From Auanema rhodensis (lineage: Eukaryota > Nematoda > Chromadorea > Rhabditida > Rhabditidae): 64,000 nucleotides of DNA. A model generated the notes under the pieces. The model did no database searches. It was not told the DNA's origin and saw only the letters and a program-made list of their open reading frames with translations. Location of the stretch: contig OZ059898.1 of NCBI GenBank assembly GCA_964057225.1, forward strand, positions 3,968,001 through 4,032,000, in the 5' to 3' direction. Both the position numbers and the translations under genes were made by a program. Shown here one piece after another: positions 34,451-47,200 of the stretch (position 1 is its first letter; each line of letters starts with the position of its first letter).

Positions 34451-37251
34451 TTTTCAGTAGTGTTGTTTTAATTTTCTTTTAAAACACACATATACATCAT
34501 AATTGAGATCATAGGTCTGGTATCTTTTTCCTAAAAAGAATAAATTAACTACAAATTCATCCTCTATCTTTGATACTTTATCATCTTTAACTCTCACTCT
34601 CATTAATTTTCACTAACTCCCTTCCCTTCTATATCTAATTATCATAAAAGTCTGATAAAAGCTTATTACAAGCTTGAAGAGGTGAAAGGACTAAGATCAA
34701 TCGTTCCTGATGACAATAAATGAAAGCATACTTGCTGATGACATAGTAATGCCATCTGAAGTAGAATATATTTTATATTTTATTTGATATATTGGTCTAC
34801 AAACTATTTTCTACATCTTTTATATAATTGTAATTTTTATTAATTATCTTATAAATTTTAAAATAGAATGCACTGTATAACTGAAAACAATATCAGCTTG
34901 CATTCTCATACATACATCTATGCTCACTTGTTGAATATATGAATTTCAGCAATTTAAGGACGATGTAATCAAAATCTAATTTTTTAAGCAAACAATACGT
35001 TTTATCATAACAAAAATAGAAACCTTTCAAGCTGTCTATACCAATATTTTAGCTCACAGTATGACTAACTAAAACAATTAAGACTTCGCATTTGGCATAA
35101 TTAGCAAGTGCTCAATAATAGAATAGTTATTTTCTTAGCATAATCTCATCAGAAGTATAAGTATAACATTACAAAACATATAAAACTTTTTTATTCTATC
35201 TTGGAATATATATATATATATATATATATTCTTAACTTTATATGCACTAAACTTGTAACATGACAAGACATTAGTTGTTACAACCAAAATTTCGCTTCTC
35301 TCAATTTATAAAAATACTTCTGATATGATGAACTCTGGACAAAAATATTACTTTAAGGGTATGAACAAACATATTCGATATATCTCAATGATCCAATCAC
35401 ATACTTTGTGTTTTATCTAGGAACAAGCATGATTGTTTCAACACTTTAGAATGCAAAATACATTTCGACAACGAATCTATCATATGTTCTTGATTTTTAT
35501 GACAGTTCTTGAATTATTTAGTCAGCTTCTTATTCATCTTCCTAATTATATATGCTTTTAAAACATTATATATATAGTCTTAGCCTACTCAAAACGTTTT
35601 TACTTTATGCTCGAATGAAGTTTTAAATATGCTACTAGAGCGATTTAAAAATTCTCTTCTGATATGAAATATCTATTCTTTAGAAAAAAAAAGAAAAAGA
35701 GAAGTAGAGTAACGTATTTAAAGACATGCATGAACACACATATACATATACTATGTAATACACGGTTCTTGAAATGTACTCAATTCATTAACGTTCTTCT
35801 AACTTTTCCACAAGTCTTTCATCAAGATAGTGTAGTTAACACTTCTATTGTGTACACCCTAAGAGTGGAATTTTTAATGCAATACCTTGAATTATAGAGT
35901 GCTGACGACAGCATCTCAAGAAAGGCTTGAATAAAATAAGTAAATTTGAGAAGTGTTTTCAAAACCGTTTGCCTTATTATTACGGATTAAGCAAAAAAAT
36001 TTTTAGATCTTGACTGGTGGAGGAGATCAACAAGATCTTTTACTCTGTCAACTCAGCGAAAGCAGTACACTCTTGGCTCAACTTGGTGCTCTTGTTTCTG
36101 AAGGATTAGAGCGTCTGATGCAAAACCAAGGTTAGAAGCATTACTTTTTTTTACGAAATAATAGAAAAAAATTTCAATTAAATGATAAAGCATCGTAAGA
36201 GATTTTTCTTATTTATGATAAATCTTCTCGGTGACTACCAACAACAAACAATTGCAATAATGCAGAAGAGATGCAAATATTCAAAGTCGGATCTGACACA
36301 TGAACTGAAGGGTCTAGCTTCCTTTACAGAATGTAGTTCAAAAAACACAGCAGTTTTACATATAACTCAGATCTCTTGGGAATTTGAAAGCTTACAATAA
36401 AAAAAGTTTCTTATAAAAAAAGTGGTGCATCCAGTGATCATAAGAAAAGCATAATACTCTTTGTCACAAAATTTTAGTTCGTGACATTCTCATTTATCTT
36501 TAAGTTCACATAAAATATCCTTTCAAATCTTCAATATTTTGAAAAAAAAAATCCAAATTTTATTTTGACTTGGAAAACAATCACTTGGGATCGTTGACAC
36601 GAAAGAATATGAGAAACATGTCAAATATAATTTTAAATTCTTGTTTCTTGAAACTAGCAAATACAATTCCAAAAGACATAGTTTAAAAATAATAAAAAAA
36701 ATTCAATTTAGCAAAAATGGAAAACGTGAATCACATTGTATGAATCTCAAAAAATCTTTAATCTGATTTCAAAACTGTTTTTGAATTCAGGTTGTATGCA
36801 AATAAAAAAATCTTTTTCTTTAATTTAACTGAATTTAACGATGTTTATTACGATGGTTTTTAGAACAAAAGGTTAAATTGTCATAAAAAAATATATTTTG
36901 GAAAATAACGCTTAAAATCAAAACAAAATTCAAAGTATAATATTTGAATGTTTAATTATTGTTTATTACGTTCAGGTATTGCTGCACCTGAGGAAGGAGA
37001 AGACGATGCTTCAGGCGTTGATAAAAGGAAACATGAATATTTGAGGTAATTTTGAACTGCTTCAAACTGTTTTTTTTAACCATAAAACCGTATCTTAAGA
37101 TTTGGAAAGAGAAAGCATGAATACCTCCGTTTCGGAAAGAGAAAGCACGAATATTTAAGGTAATTCACTTTCAGATACAAAACAGAATTCATTAAAATTA
37201 TTTAGATTTGGTAAGAGAAAGCACGAGTACCTTCGTTTTGGACGTAAGTAA
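34205..37251 (+). CDS. flp-14: FLP-14-type FMRFamide-like neuropeptide precursor (4 x KHEYLRFamide)
   Basis: Preproprotein processed in the regulated secretory pathway of neurons to KHEYLRF-amide. Five exons (34205-34333, 36007-36130, 36976-37045, 37100-37159, 37206-37251) join to 142 residues. A signal peptide ([23 protein letters not shown]) is followed by a spacer with two Cys, an acidic segment ([12 protein letters not shown]) ending in KR, then four identical KHEYLRF peptides, each followed by Gly as amide donor and by KR; the last is followed by RK and the stop. The identical four-copy KHEYLRFG array is the signature of nematode flp-14. The introns between exons 3-4 and 4-5 both fall in the Arg codon of the RF dipeptide, while the first two introns are long (1.7 and 0.85 kb). 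Confidence 0.97.
34408..34448. repeat. (TA)n in the first flp-14-like intron
   Basis: TA run shortly after the exon 1 donor. Confidence 0.95.
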
Positions 37252-37596
37252 ACGGTAATTCCACAGGAATGAAACTGGATAAAATGTTTGCTGAAACGAT
37301 CTGCTCTATGATGCTTGTTTAGTGCTCTATCAAAAAGTCTCTGTTATTTTCACATTTATATCTGATAATGAAGACACTTTACTTAAGTTTTTATGATTCT
37401 CAGTAATGAAAATCATATTTTCGAAATTTAATTATCATTTCTTGAGTCTCATTTACTGATTATGCCTCATCACATCTTGCGTTTTGTGTTTTCTTCTTTT
37501 TTTTTCAAGCAGTCCGTTGAGGATATTGATGATAATAATGATGAAGATGATTTACATAGATGGTCTTGTGCTGAGATGATTATTGCACAATAGGTC

Positions 37597-37602
37597 AATA
37601 AA
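37597..37602 (+). terminator. Poly(A) signal of the flp-14-like gene
   Basis: Canonical AATAAA about 345 nt downstream of the stop codon. The stretch between stop and signal has a T-rich run followed by an acceptor-like CAAGCAG at about 37508-37514, so a 3' UTR intron is possible. Confidence 0.55.
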
Positions 37603-38573
37603 CTATGCTTGTTAACATATATGTTGAATTCTTTATTATTCATATAATTGAAAACAAAAAGAAAAATGATACAATATCAATGAAAAAACAAGAAACTTGT
37701 GGAAAAAAATATACAAACGTTTCCTAGAATAAGGGATTTTCATCGAATATTAAGAAACGTTTTGGATTAGTTTGTTAACAATATGAACAAAATGTCAATA
37801 TAAAATTAGGATGTCATAATTAATATTTAAAGAACATGGTTTATTCATCTCTAATAAACTTATTTTTTTAGTTTTTTGATGCATTTTTTTCTTTTTCAAT
37901 ACTGTTCCATACTTCGTTTGTACATATTTGCATGCATTTTTTTTGGGGCAAAAAAATATTGTGATACGTAAGGTTAGGTGCTCAAATTTAGAAATAAGAA
38001 GATAGAAACACAAAAAATTCATCTCATAATCTATGAGTATTAAGTGAAAATCTAAAGAAAAATAAGAATTTTTTTCATTTAATTTATTTCTTTTGGTAGA
38101 AGATGGTTCAAAGCAATTGTTTAAGAAGGAAATAAAGAAAGATTGACCTTAGTGTTTTTAGTTTTAAACCCACAAAGTAGAACATTATTGAATTGACATA
38201 GTATTGAAATGCCCTATTTTTAATCATTAGCAACAAGAATACTTTAAAAAAATAGTTGTGAAATAATTAAAAAAACATTAATTTATAATTAATTAAAATA
38301 CATTTCTATGCACTTTAACATATAATGTAAATATTTTATTTCAGAAGTTAATGTTTGATACACTTATTGTTGTCTGATGTTTTTTTGAACTTTCATATTT
38401 TTTCTAATAAAAAACTCAATATTAAGTATGTAAATTTAGAGAAACAAAGATAATTTTCTTTGGAGAAGAACTATGGTCCTTAAAGAATAAACAATTTTAC
38501 TATACAGATAGTTAATACGTTCAATATTTTTTGAATAACAAGTTCGAATTCAATAATCGAAAAAAAGGAAAAA

Positions 38574-38652
38574 CGAGAGCGATAAGAGAGACATAGAGAA
38601 AAAAAGAGAAAGAAAGAAAGAGGGAGAAAGAGAGAGAAAGAGAGAGAGAGGG
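38574..38652. repeat. GA-rich simple repeat
   Basis: Imperfect GAGA/AAAG repeat in the spacer between the flp-14-like and pseudophosphatase genes. Confidence 0.9.
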
Positions 38653-38930
38653 GTGGGGAATGGAAAATAAAAAGAGAACTTAGCTAAACTTTGAGATAGT
38701 AATGAGCAAAGAGAAGAAAAAAAAATAAAATTTTAGTAGTATAATAATAAAAGATTTATTTAAAAAATTCCAAAACTCTGTTTAAGTATTCTTAATTTCT
38801 CAAACTCTTTTAATAAGTAACTAAAATTTATTATATATTAGGGCATCTATGTTTCCTGGTTGGCGAACTGCACGAGTAAAAGGGAGAATCTAGAATTATG
38901 ATTAAGAAATAAAAATATAGTTAATATAAA

Positions 38931-39979
38931 CTAACTGGTTTTTGTAATTTGTGATTCAAGCTCATAGAAGCCGGCATAAGATATTTTCTTTTCTATAAAT
39001 ATAATTAATATAATTAATATATTTATGAATATTACATTCATAAAATCGGAAGTTTTAGTAGTATCCTCAATACTTGAAGTGACTAAGAAAGCACCAGCAT
39101 CAGCAACAATTAGACAACTGAAAAATTATATAAACTATCAAAAGCTGTTATGTACAGACTCTTTTCCCTGCACACATGCACTCGAGACGAATGATTTGAT
39201 TCGTTTCTTGTAGTCTTCAAGTGATTCATGAGAAAATTCACCAATTGTTTTCACTGATTTTTGAGGATGATAATTAGGGTTAACAGGATATTGCAAGTTG
39301 AAATACTAGAATATAAATACAAACAAATAACAGTAAATATATAATATTATATTAACCTCTTCAACTGTAAACCATTTTTTGATCACATTTATCGGCTCTA
39401 TTCCTCTCCATTTAGATATAGCTGGTTCAACATTAATAAGCAGATCACCACTATTAAAAACATTGACAATAGATGTCGCAGTTTGTACACTTGCTAAATC
39501 AGGAGCAGAGTAAATCTTAAAATAATTTGTTCGAATAATTATGAAAACACAAATAATCATACAATACTCGGCTTAAAAAATGAATCTTTCATTGTTCTAG
39601 CTGTTATTTCGGCTAAACAAACGCCATTTTGCGTGATAGGTGGATCAAGCCGATAATGGGAAATTGGTCTTCTAGAAAAAAAAAACGTTACGATTAACTA
39701 TAAATTATATTGTTATTTACTTTGGAATTGCCAAGGGCATATTTAAATCATAAGGTTCATATTTTTCTCCATCATAAGCTAAGCGTAACCATTCAGGAAA
39801 AACATCATCTATTGTTTCCGAAGTTGAAACTTAAACTATCTGTTTATACAATCTTTAATTTTCAATCTATTTATTAATTTCATAAAAAATATAAAAAAAT
39901 ATTTTATAAAATTTTGCTGATGCTTAATATATAATAAAGATGTAAAATTACCAATAACTAATGGAACTTTTAAAACCAT
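38931..39979 (-). CDS. Histidine-phosphatase-fold pseudoenzyme (UBASH3/PGM-like), catalytic residues lost
   Basis: Seven minus-strand exons (39979-39952, 39829-39721, 39671-39563, 39515-39357, 39305-39160, 39117-39074, 38992-38931) join to 218 residues with consistent phases. The fold is recognisable from DLNMPLAIPKRP, HYRLDPPITQNGVCLAE, YSAPDLASVQTATSI, VEPAISKW, LIVADAGAFL and ISYAGFYELE, which line up with the C-terminal histidine-phosphatase domain of UBASH3-type proteins. The catalytic positions differ: the RHGE box reads STSE, the Arg of LRCVQTA is Ala, the Glu of LFEW is Lys, and the His of VAHAS is Asp. It should not form a phosphohistidine. Some donors are weak (GTCTGT at exon 5), and the N-terminus might extend upstream of the chosen ATG. 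It is either an expressed pseudophosphatase or a decaying copy; the open frame favours the former. Confidence 0.7.
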
Positions 39980-40862
39980 AATTCTATAAACGACCGGTTT
40001 TGAACAGCTTCTCGAAAAAAATAAAAAAAACATTCGGAATATCTAAATTTATGAAACGTAAATAATAAAGATTTGAAAAAATAATAGTCCATGTATATTA
40101 TCAAATAATGTCATTTTGCTTTGTTTTTTTTTTAATAATTATTAAAAGCTAAAAACTTGATTTTGTTGATTAGGTTGAACTTGAAATAAAAACAGAAATA
40201 AAGTAACTTAGGATGTATACATATTCATTTTATTCTTTTTTCTTTGTTTGTGTATGTTTATTATCTTATGATGTAATCATTTTTTTTTGTAAATATTTAT
40301 TCAGAGTAACAGTATAATATATATAAATAAGTATAAAATAATATAATTCATATAGTATTCTTCATTTTTAAATAACTTTTATTATAAATGTAAAAAAAAT
40401 CGCAAAACTACAAACACAATATAAGATTAGAAACCTTTCGAAGATATTGTTTTAATAAATCTAGATGAAATTACAAAGTTTTATTTTCAAGTATATCATT
40501 TTTAGAATTTCTTATGAATTAACTATAACACATAGATAATGCGTTTTAATATATAAGATGTCTTCCGGATATCACATGATAGCTGAAAAGCCTAAAAAAA
40601 CGGCTCAAAAATTAACAATTTTTCTTCATTAAAAGATATAGATCTTATTTAATATTTTAAATTTGTAGCGTTTAGTTTATTGTCTCTGTATATATGTATG
40701 TTTCATAGCTCATCTGAAATTAATATATTTTGAAATAATATAAAGTAAGAGGAGAAGACAAGACAAAGAATATTAAACTAACTAAAAGTGTAGAAAGAAA
40801 AAAGATTATCCTTAAGATCATCGCCAAAATCAATCTCATGCTTCTTAGCTTAAAATTGATGC

Positions 40863-40990
40863 AACATATATAACAAGCTGTCCAAATAGGCGGAGCAAGG
40901 CCTTGTTCATTTCATAAGCCCCGCCCATCATCTTCACTGCAGCTCCTTCTGTACGAGATTCGGACTCATCCTAGCGTAGTGACGTCACGA
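40863..40990 (+). promoter_or_regulatory. Promoter with GC box and CRE palindrome
   Basis: A locally GC-rich block in AT-rich DNA. It contains a TATA-like CATATATAAC near 40865, a GC box (CCCCGCCC near 40920) and a perfect cAMP-response palindrome TGACGTCA at 40980-40987. It ends in a clean exon-intron boundary (AAG then GTATGT at 41003), so it looks like a promoter plus a non-coding first exon of the large gene to the right. Confidence 0.5.
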
Positions 40991-41002
40991 GAAAAAGTTA
41001 AG
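40890..41002 (+). other. Probable non-coding first exon of the large right-hand gene
   Basis: The 3' end is supported by the donor GTATGT at 41003; the 5' end is a guess from the GC-rich block. No ATG-led frame continues into the next GC-rich exon at 44213, so it would be 5' UTR. Confidence 0.4.
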
Positions 41003-42399
41003 GTATGTTTAATTATATTTCAATATAGCAAATTAGTTTTACAAAATTATATGTTAATAATATGAAAAAATATAATATTTACTATAAAATGAAAAAGAAT
41101 ATGTTGACTAGAATGATTGCTGCAAAACGTCACATGCGGTATTACTTAATATAATTTTCAAAAATTATTTGGACAAAACTAATAGAATTAAAAATAAATT
41201 TTCAATTTTGATAAACTATCTTAGTTGAGAACTTTAACAAAAACTATGAAATGAATGCACATATTAATATGTTTTAAAAACTTTTAAGCTTATATATTCT
41301 ATTAATTAATTATAATTCCTATAACTTTTCTTGTTATACCTTCTTTTCATATATTTCAATAATTTTTTTTCTTCGATTTCTTTCTGTTTTATGATCATGT
41401 ACTAAGGCAATTAATCGGCTTCTACATTTCTGATCGTGAAATCCAAAATATTCAATTCCAAGTTGTCAAAGTATATACATAATAAAAACTGTATTGCTTC
41501 TATTTTGAAGCATTTTTAAATATAAATAAAGACAAATACACATTAAGATCTCATTTACTGATCAATTTTCTATGTAATAATAGTTCTTGTTTCCGGGACT
41601 TCTTTCAAAACTTACATGCTTTTACGCGATATATACATACATATATGTATGTATCTCCTTTGCAATATTTGTCTACTCTTATTGGGTAACATACACATCT
41701 CAAAACTTTAACCATATACAATTGATCGATTTCAAAATATTTCTTTTACAATTTATAAAAATAAGAAAATATTATTTTAAAATGTTTTTTTCTCATTCAT
41801 ATATACATATACAGATATGCTATAGATCAATATTTGGATGTAAATATGAATTTAGATTCAGACATACATATATGTATATACGAAGTTATAAATTGGAATG
41901 TATATTCACGCGCATATATATGTCTATATATAAAGATTAGGAGTATCAAAAATGGGTTGTAGCTTCGGAGTAGTTTTCCTACAATTTTCCTTTTTTTTTC
42001 AATAAAGTGATTTCACACATCTTCTTCTTGTTGGTGTGTTATTCTATTTGCTTCTACTTTTATCATTTTAAGAACTTTTGGATTAAATGAAAGCCATTAA
42101 ATTAGTTTTTATACATTAATGATATCCATGTATATGCTATTGCACTTAGATCAAAATTTGAATGAATTTTTAAAACATCTTGTACACTACTACTGCTTTC
42201 TATGAAATAATTTCCAGCATAAAAACTGCCCAATTGTCATGCTCTACTACAAATATTCTTTTCATTCTCTGGCATTAAGCATCTTCTTTTGCTTCCAATT
42301 TCTCTCATCGTGGGAATTATCTGGAAAGGTGTGAACTATGAGATATGAGATAAAGAGAGCATATAAGGCAGAATATGAAAGAGTGAGGGAATGGAAATA

Positions 42400-42485
42400 G
42401 TAAAAAAGGGCGAGAGAAAAGACAAAGAATTAGAGAGATATGAATATAGAGAAAGAAAGAGAGGAAGAGAGAGGAAGAGAGAAAT
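42400..42485. repeat. GA-rich simple repeat
   Basis: Imperfect GAGAAA/GAGGAAGA repeat. Open frames across it are purely repeat-encoded. Confidence 0.9.
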
Positions 42486-43426
42486 AGTGTTAGATTGTAT
42501 CACTCTATGTGTTTCGATCGTGACATGCAGGCAAATTCTGTTTCTTCTAGTTCTGGATGATGAAGGAAACATTTTCGAGGGACATGCTTAATATGGAATG
42601 CTGATGAGCAGACAAATTAAAGGAAAGGATTGGGAGATTAAGGATTTCAGATTTTGGGGATAAACATTTATATTATTGAAGAGAATAATCTTTGAGGAAA
42701 ATATGTGGGTGTTTAAAAGAAAAGTTTTGTGTTTTAATCAAATAATCTTTGAAATTCGCTTTGATATGGACCTTAGAAATCGATATTTTATTAATAAACC
42801 TATAGAAGATTATTCAAATCTTAAAAAAATATATATAAAAATTCTAATTAAATCCTCTTTTTATCATTTCACATTATACTTAATCCGAGATCTATTCTTC
42901 ATTTTCTTAACTATGATCAATCTCCTAAATTTTCATTTTGTTTCCAAAAATAATTTATAATTGACATTTATTTAAAAAAAAACTTAACTATATGAAAATA
43001 GTATATGGATGGATAATATAAATTTTGTATTTAGTTTATATAAATAGAAATTATCTATATGAATTTCAATTTTACATTGCAACGCATTCATATCAATATG
43101 AATATCAATTGAATCAAAGTAACAACAATTCATATACTATTCATATATGTATGCACAATTCATACATATGTATGTATGTATTAAACATTTTTCGCAATAA
43201 ATAGCTTAAATGATCAAAATATTCTTTTTCATTCTATTTAACCTTCTTCAATTTATTACAAAAAATATCCAGCTTGCAAGGCATTTGATTGAAAATGTTA
43301 TAAAAGTACGGGAAAAGACGAATTTTGCATGAAAGAAACAAATAGAACGACTGAGATATATGTATATGTAGAGAATAATAACTTCAGACTACTTGAGGAT
43401 ATAGAGAGCAACTGAGCGACAAAGAA

Positions 43427-43476
43427 TGAAAGAGAGAGATAGAGACAGAAAGATTGAGAGAGAGAGAGAGAAAGAG
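43427..43476. repeat. GA-rich simple repeat
   Basis: GAGA run in the first long intron of the right-hand gene. Confidence 0.9.
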
Positions 43477-44212
43477 CTGGGAAAAGTGAAATGTGACTTC
43501 CAATTATGCTAGCCTTGATGTTTTCTAAAATTTTGTATCCAATTAGTTTGGACTGAGCAACAACTTGTTCTCTTAGTCCAGAATGACGCTTCATCTGTTC
43601 TTAAAAATTTGCTGGAGATGTATAGCTGGATCAAATTTTTCAAACAAAATATGTACATGTATCAAACAAAAAAGGATAACAAGTTTATTAGTTATCTGTA
43701 TCATAGACTTTTCAATAAAAAGACAAATATGAATTATCTTCCGTTTTTCTCTTCGAAAAATTAAATTATTTTTTCTTAACGAAATAAGAAAAGTTTATAT
43801 AATTTTTGAATTAAACCTTTTTAAAACTTTGAACGTATACATACTTTATGAAAATAGTGTTCGTATGAGCTTTTATTTGATTTCTATCATTTTTCATTTG
43901 ATTTTCATTCGTTTCCAGCTGTTTTCATTGTACTATGTTTATAAACTAACCAACTATTATTAGTTTTTGAAAATAATATTTTATAGAAAAGATATAAATA
44001 ATAATATTGATATGAAAACCATATAATTTACTTAATAAAACATTTATCAAAATAAAATCAAATATATAAACAAGAAATATTATAAGATTTATAATAAAAC
44101 ATCTACTTTATTAATCATATTCAATAACTTATTTCGAAAAATAATAAATTTAACCAATATTCATATCATCTCCCTCTTCACTTCGCAAAGTTCAATATAA
44201 ATTTCGTTTTAG

Positions 44213-47200
44213 AGCGGCCTCTGGCCTTTATCGGCCGGGGGAAGCTGTTGTGGACCCCGTCTCAGTACTTCAATCGTTCGGGCCGGCGGAGCTGTTTCAC
44301 CGGTTTCGCCGGCCTACGGACCCAGCAGCTTGGCCACGCCCCATGCACAGGCTGGAGTTCTGACGGATCCGACAACTACCGGAGGAGGCCGTCCAGTTGC
44401 TGGCGGAACGATGCAAGACACGAAGATAAGCTTAAACCTAGAATTGCCTCCGGTCTCGACACGATGTGAGTTTTAAATTTTTATAATATCGAGATTCAAT
44501 GGAAAAATAGTTTATGATATTGATTCTAATCTGAAACCTTCTTTCATTATTCATAACACTTAATAAAAAGGAAATTATAGATATTTAAAATATTTACATC
44601 TAATTTCTTACTATTAATGATTAAATATGATATTTATAAAATTATGTATATTCGAAGATTATTTTGAAAAAAAAGAGACTTTTTTACTTGCTAACAAACA
44701 GTTTATCGACAATAACCATCGTTTTCTCACAAATTCATGCATATTTGAATATAATTCTTTCGAGTTTTTAACTTAACATACGATCATGAAAATGCTATTA
44801 ATTATATTTTCACTTGACTAACAACCAACGCGTTTTACTAGGTTTTTTGAGTTTTCATTCTTTTGTTTTCAGTAAATTTAGAAGTTTCTGAATGTTTTTT
44901 TTTGATTTTCATTTAACTACTCATATGGTGGAGTCATCATCCTTGTACTGATCATGAACTTATTCGTTCAAAATATTCTTTCAATCATGCTTTTTTCAAA
45001 GACAAAAAATCCACATGCCTTTCATGAAAGCATTTGCTGTTGAAACTGCTCGTTTAAGCAATAGACACAAGCTTTGAGCCTTAGGATCCTTTTAAACAGA
45101 AGCTTGGGTGAATAACTATTTCTATTTTGAGCAGATGTAAATATTTTTTTTGTTAAGAGCACAAAAAGGAATATACAACACTATAGTTGACAAGACACAA
45201 TAAGAGAAAAAAAGAAATGTAGACGGCTATCGAAAAACGAGCAGTTCTTATTTAGAAAATTCTGTGTAGATAAGAAAATGGAATGAGCAAAAAAGAGAAA
45301 GAAAGAAAAATTCAAAAAGAATTTAAAAACTGCATAAAGGAAAAGAGAGAAATACAAACGAAAAGGTTTGGAGAGAATAAAATAGGAAGAAGAAAGTGTG
45401 ATATAGAGAATGAAACAAGTGAGAAGAATAAAAGAAGCATAGAAACATAGCGGAAGGAATAGAGAATGAGAAGATGAGAATAAAGAGAGAAAACAAATGA
45501 GGTGATAAAGGAGAGCAGTTGAAGTAAATAAGAAAAGGTATTATTAGTACATTACATCCATGTTCTCACTTTAGCTTTTATTCCGCTTTCACGAAAATGA
45601 ACGGAGTGAAGAAAAACATATGATTGAAAGTTATTAAGTGTACCTAACCCACATCATCGATAGCATATTATACTGAATAGTTAAAATAATTCTTCTCTCT
45701 TTTTTAATCTGTCGGTGAAAAAGTTTTAGAAAGAAGAGTAAACTTTTTTTTTGATGACAATGGTCTTTCATTAAATTGGCCAATGTTTGATGTCTTTCAT
45801 GGACAGCTCCGAAGACAAACTGGCTTCGTCTCAGCTTCCGGTAATGTTATTCGATGTACTCACTACATAGTCGATGACGTACAGATGACTAAATGACGAT
45901 GCTATATATGTATGTAAGCTCATAGTGAGGACGCGAAGAGGGGTTACAGCTTTGAAGAAAAAGAAGATAGAAAAGCATAAAAAGAAAAGCTTCAAAAATT
46001 ATGTTACTGTCAAGGAATTTCAAATTACGTTAAGTTGTCAAAATTTTCGACTAGACTTTCTTAATAAAAATAAATAAGTTAAATGTATTATATAATTATA
46101 ATATATTATATATAAATTTAAGAATTTTTTTGTTTTTGTAGTAATATAAATATATGATTTAATTTATTTTTAAACGACTTGATAATAAGAATATAATTTC
46201 ATTGTCTAGATATAATTTTTTTTTGGAATAGTATATCATTGATATATGCAAAATAATTGTTTCTTCTTTTCTTTTATTTTGAACTAATTTCCTTATTGCA
46301 AAAGACTTTGTTATAATTTGGGAAATATGTATACATGTAAAGCTAGCAAAAAATCAGAAGTGGAATACAACTATTACATGAAGTTAGTGTTATCCTTCAA
46401 TTTTGAAAATTTTTCAAACTTGTTGATCATTTCTAGAATCACATTCATGTAAGACATCTCTTAGCCTTTGAGAATTTGCTAGGCATAAACAGAGAGAAAT
46501 GGGATTCGGGTAGGAAAGACACCATTGCCACACAATAGCCACACAATTCGATGATCGAACTCAAGGAAGAAGCAGCTGCCAAACTTTCAACTCATTTGTA
46601 TTGATAATTTTGCTTCTGCATGGCAGTTCTATCTATTAGGGATTCATAATACAAAAAAAGGCAAATGTTGAAAAAAAGATTGATTTAAGTAACAACGAAA
46701 CAAAAATTAAATTAGCAAAATTGAATAATTTCGTTGTTTTTTTGACTGAGCAATCTTATTCGAAATTAACATAGAACTTTTTTTTTCGAAAAAGACAAAA
46801 GTTTCTATATTCTCTATTTCAATGTATTTATAAACAATTTATCATATTTGTTTTAAAGTTAACATTTTCTTTCAACAACTTGTAATATTTTTATTCTGCA
46901 ATATTTTTTTGTTCTAATTAATTAGTTATTCAAATTAAAATTAAATAAGTTCGATCGAATGAATGTTACAAGAACAAAGATCGACATTGTTCCATATGTG
47001 AACCTATTAATTCTTGAAATTTTCTTTTATATGAATAAAATTTTAAAAACTTATGTATATATACTAATTATTTTGATAAAAATATTACAGAAAAGTTTAT
47101 TTTTATTTTTAAAAAAATAGTTTCAATACATAGTATAGTAATATATGTATTCACATACATATAGATAACAGTTAAATTTACTATTAAATACTATTAGTAT

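Larger units (their letters stand above)
37252..38930. other. Spacer between convergent flp-14-like and pseudophosphatase genes
   Basis: Apart from the flp-14 3' UTR, this is AT-rich DNA without coding signal. A GA-rich simple repeat occupies about 38574-38652. Short open frames on the minus strand at 37795-38022 are low-complexity and match nothing I know. Confidence 0.6.
41003..44212 (+). other. Long AT-rich intron or spacer
   Basis: Between the putative first exon and the GC-rich exon. I see no coding exon. GA-rich simple repeats lie at about 42400-42485 and 43427-43476. It ends with a good acceptor, TTCGTTTTAG. Confidence 0.5.

Noticed and set aside
44248..44469. 73-residue protein starting at 44248
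   Set aside because: After splicing this frame ends inside the 51-nt exon, while another frame runs through both exons; I kept it only as a finding about dual open frames.
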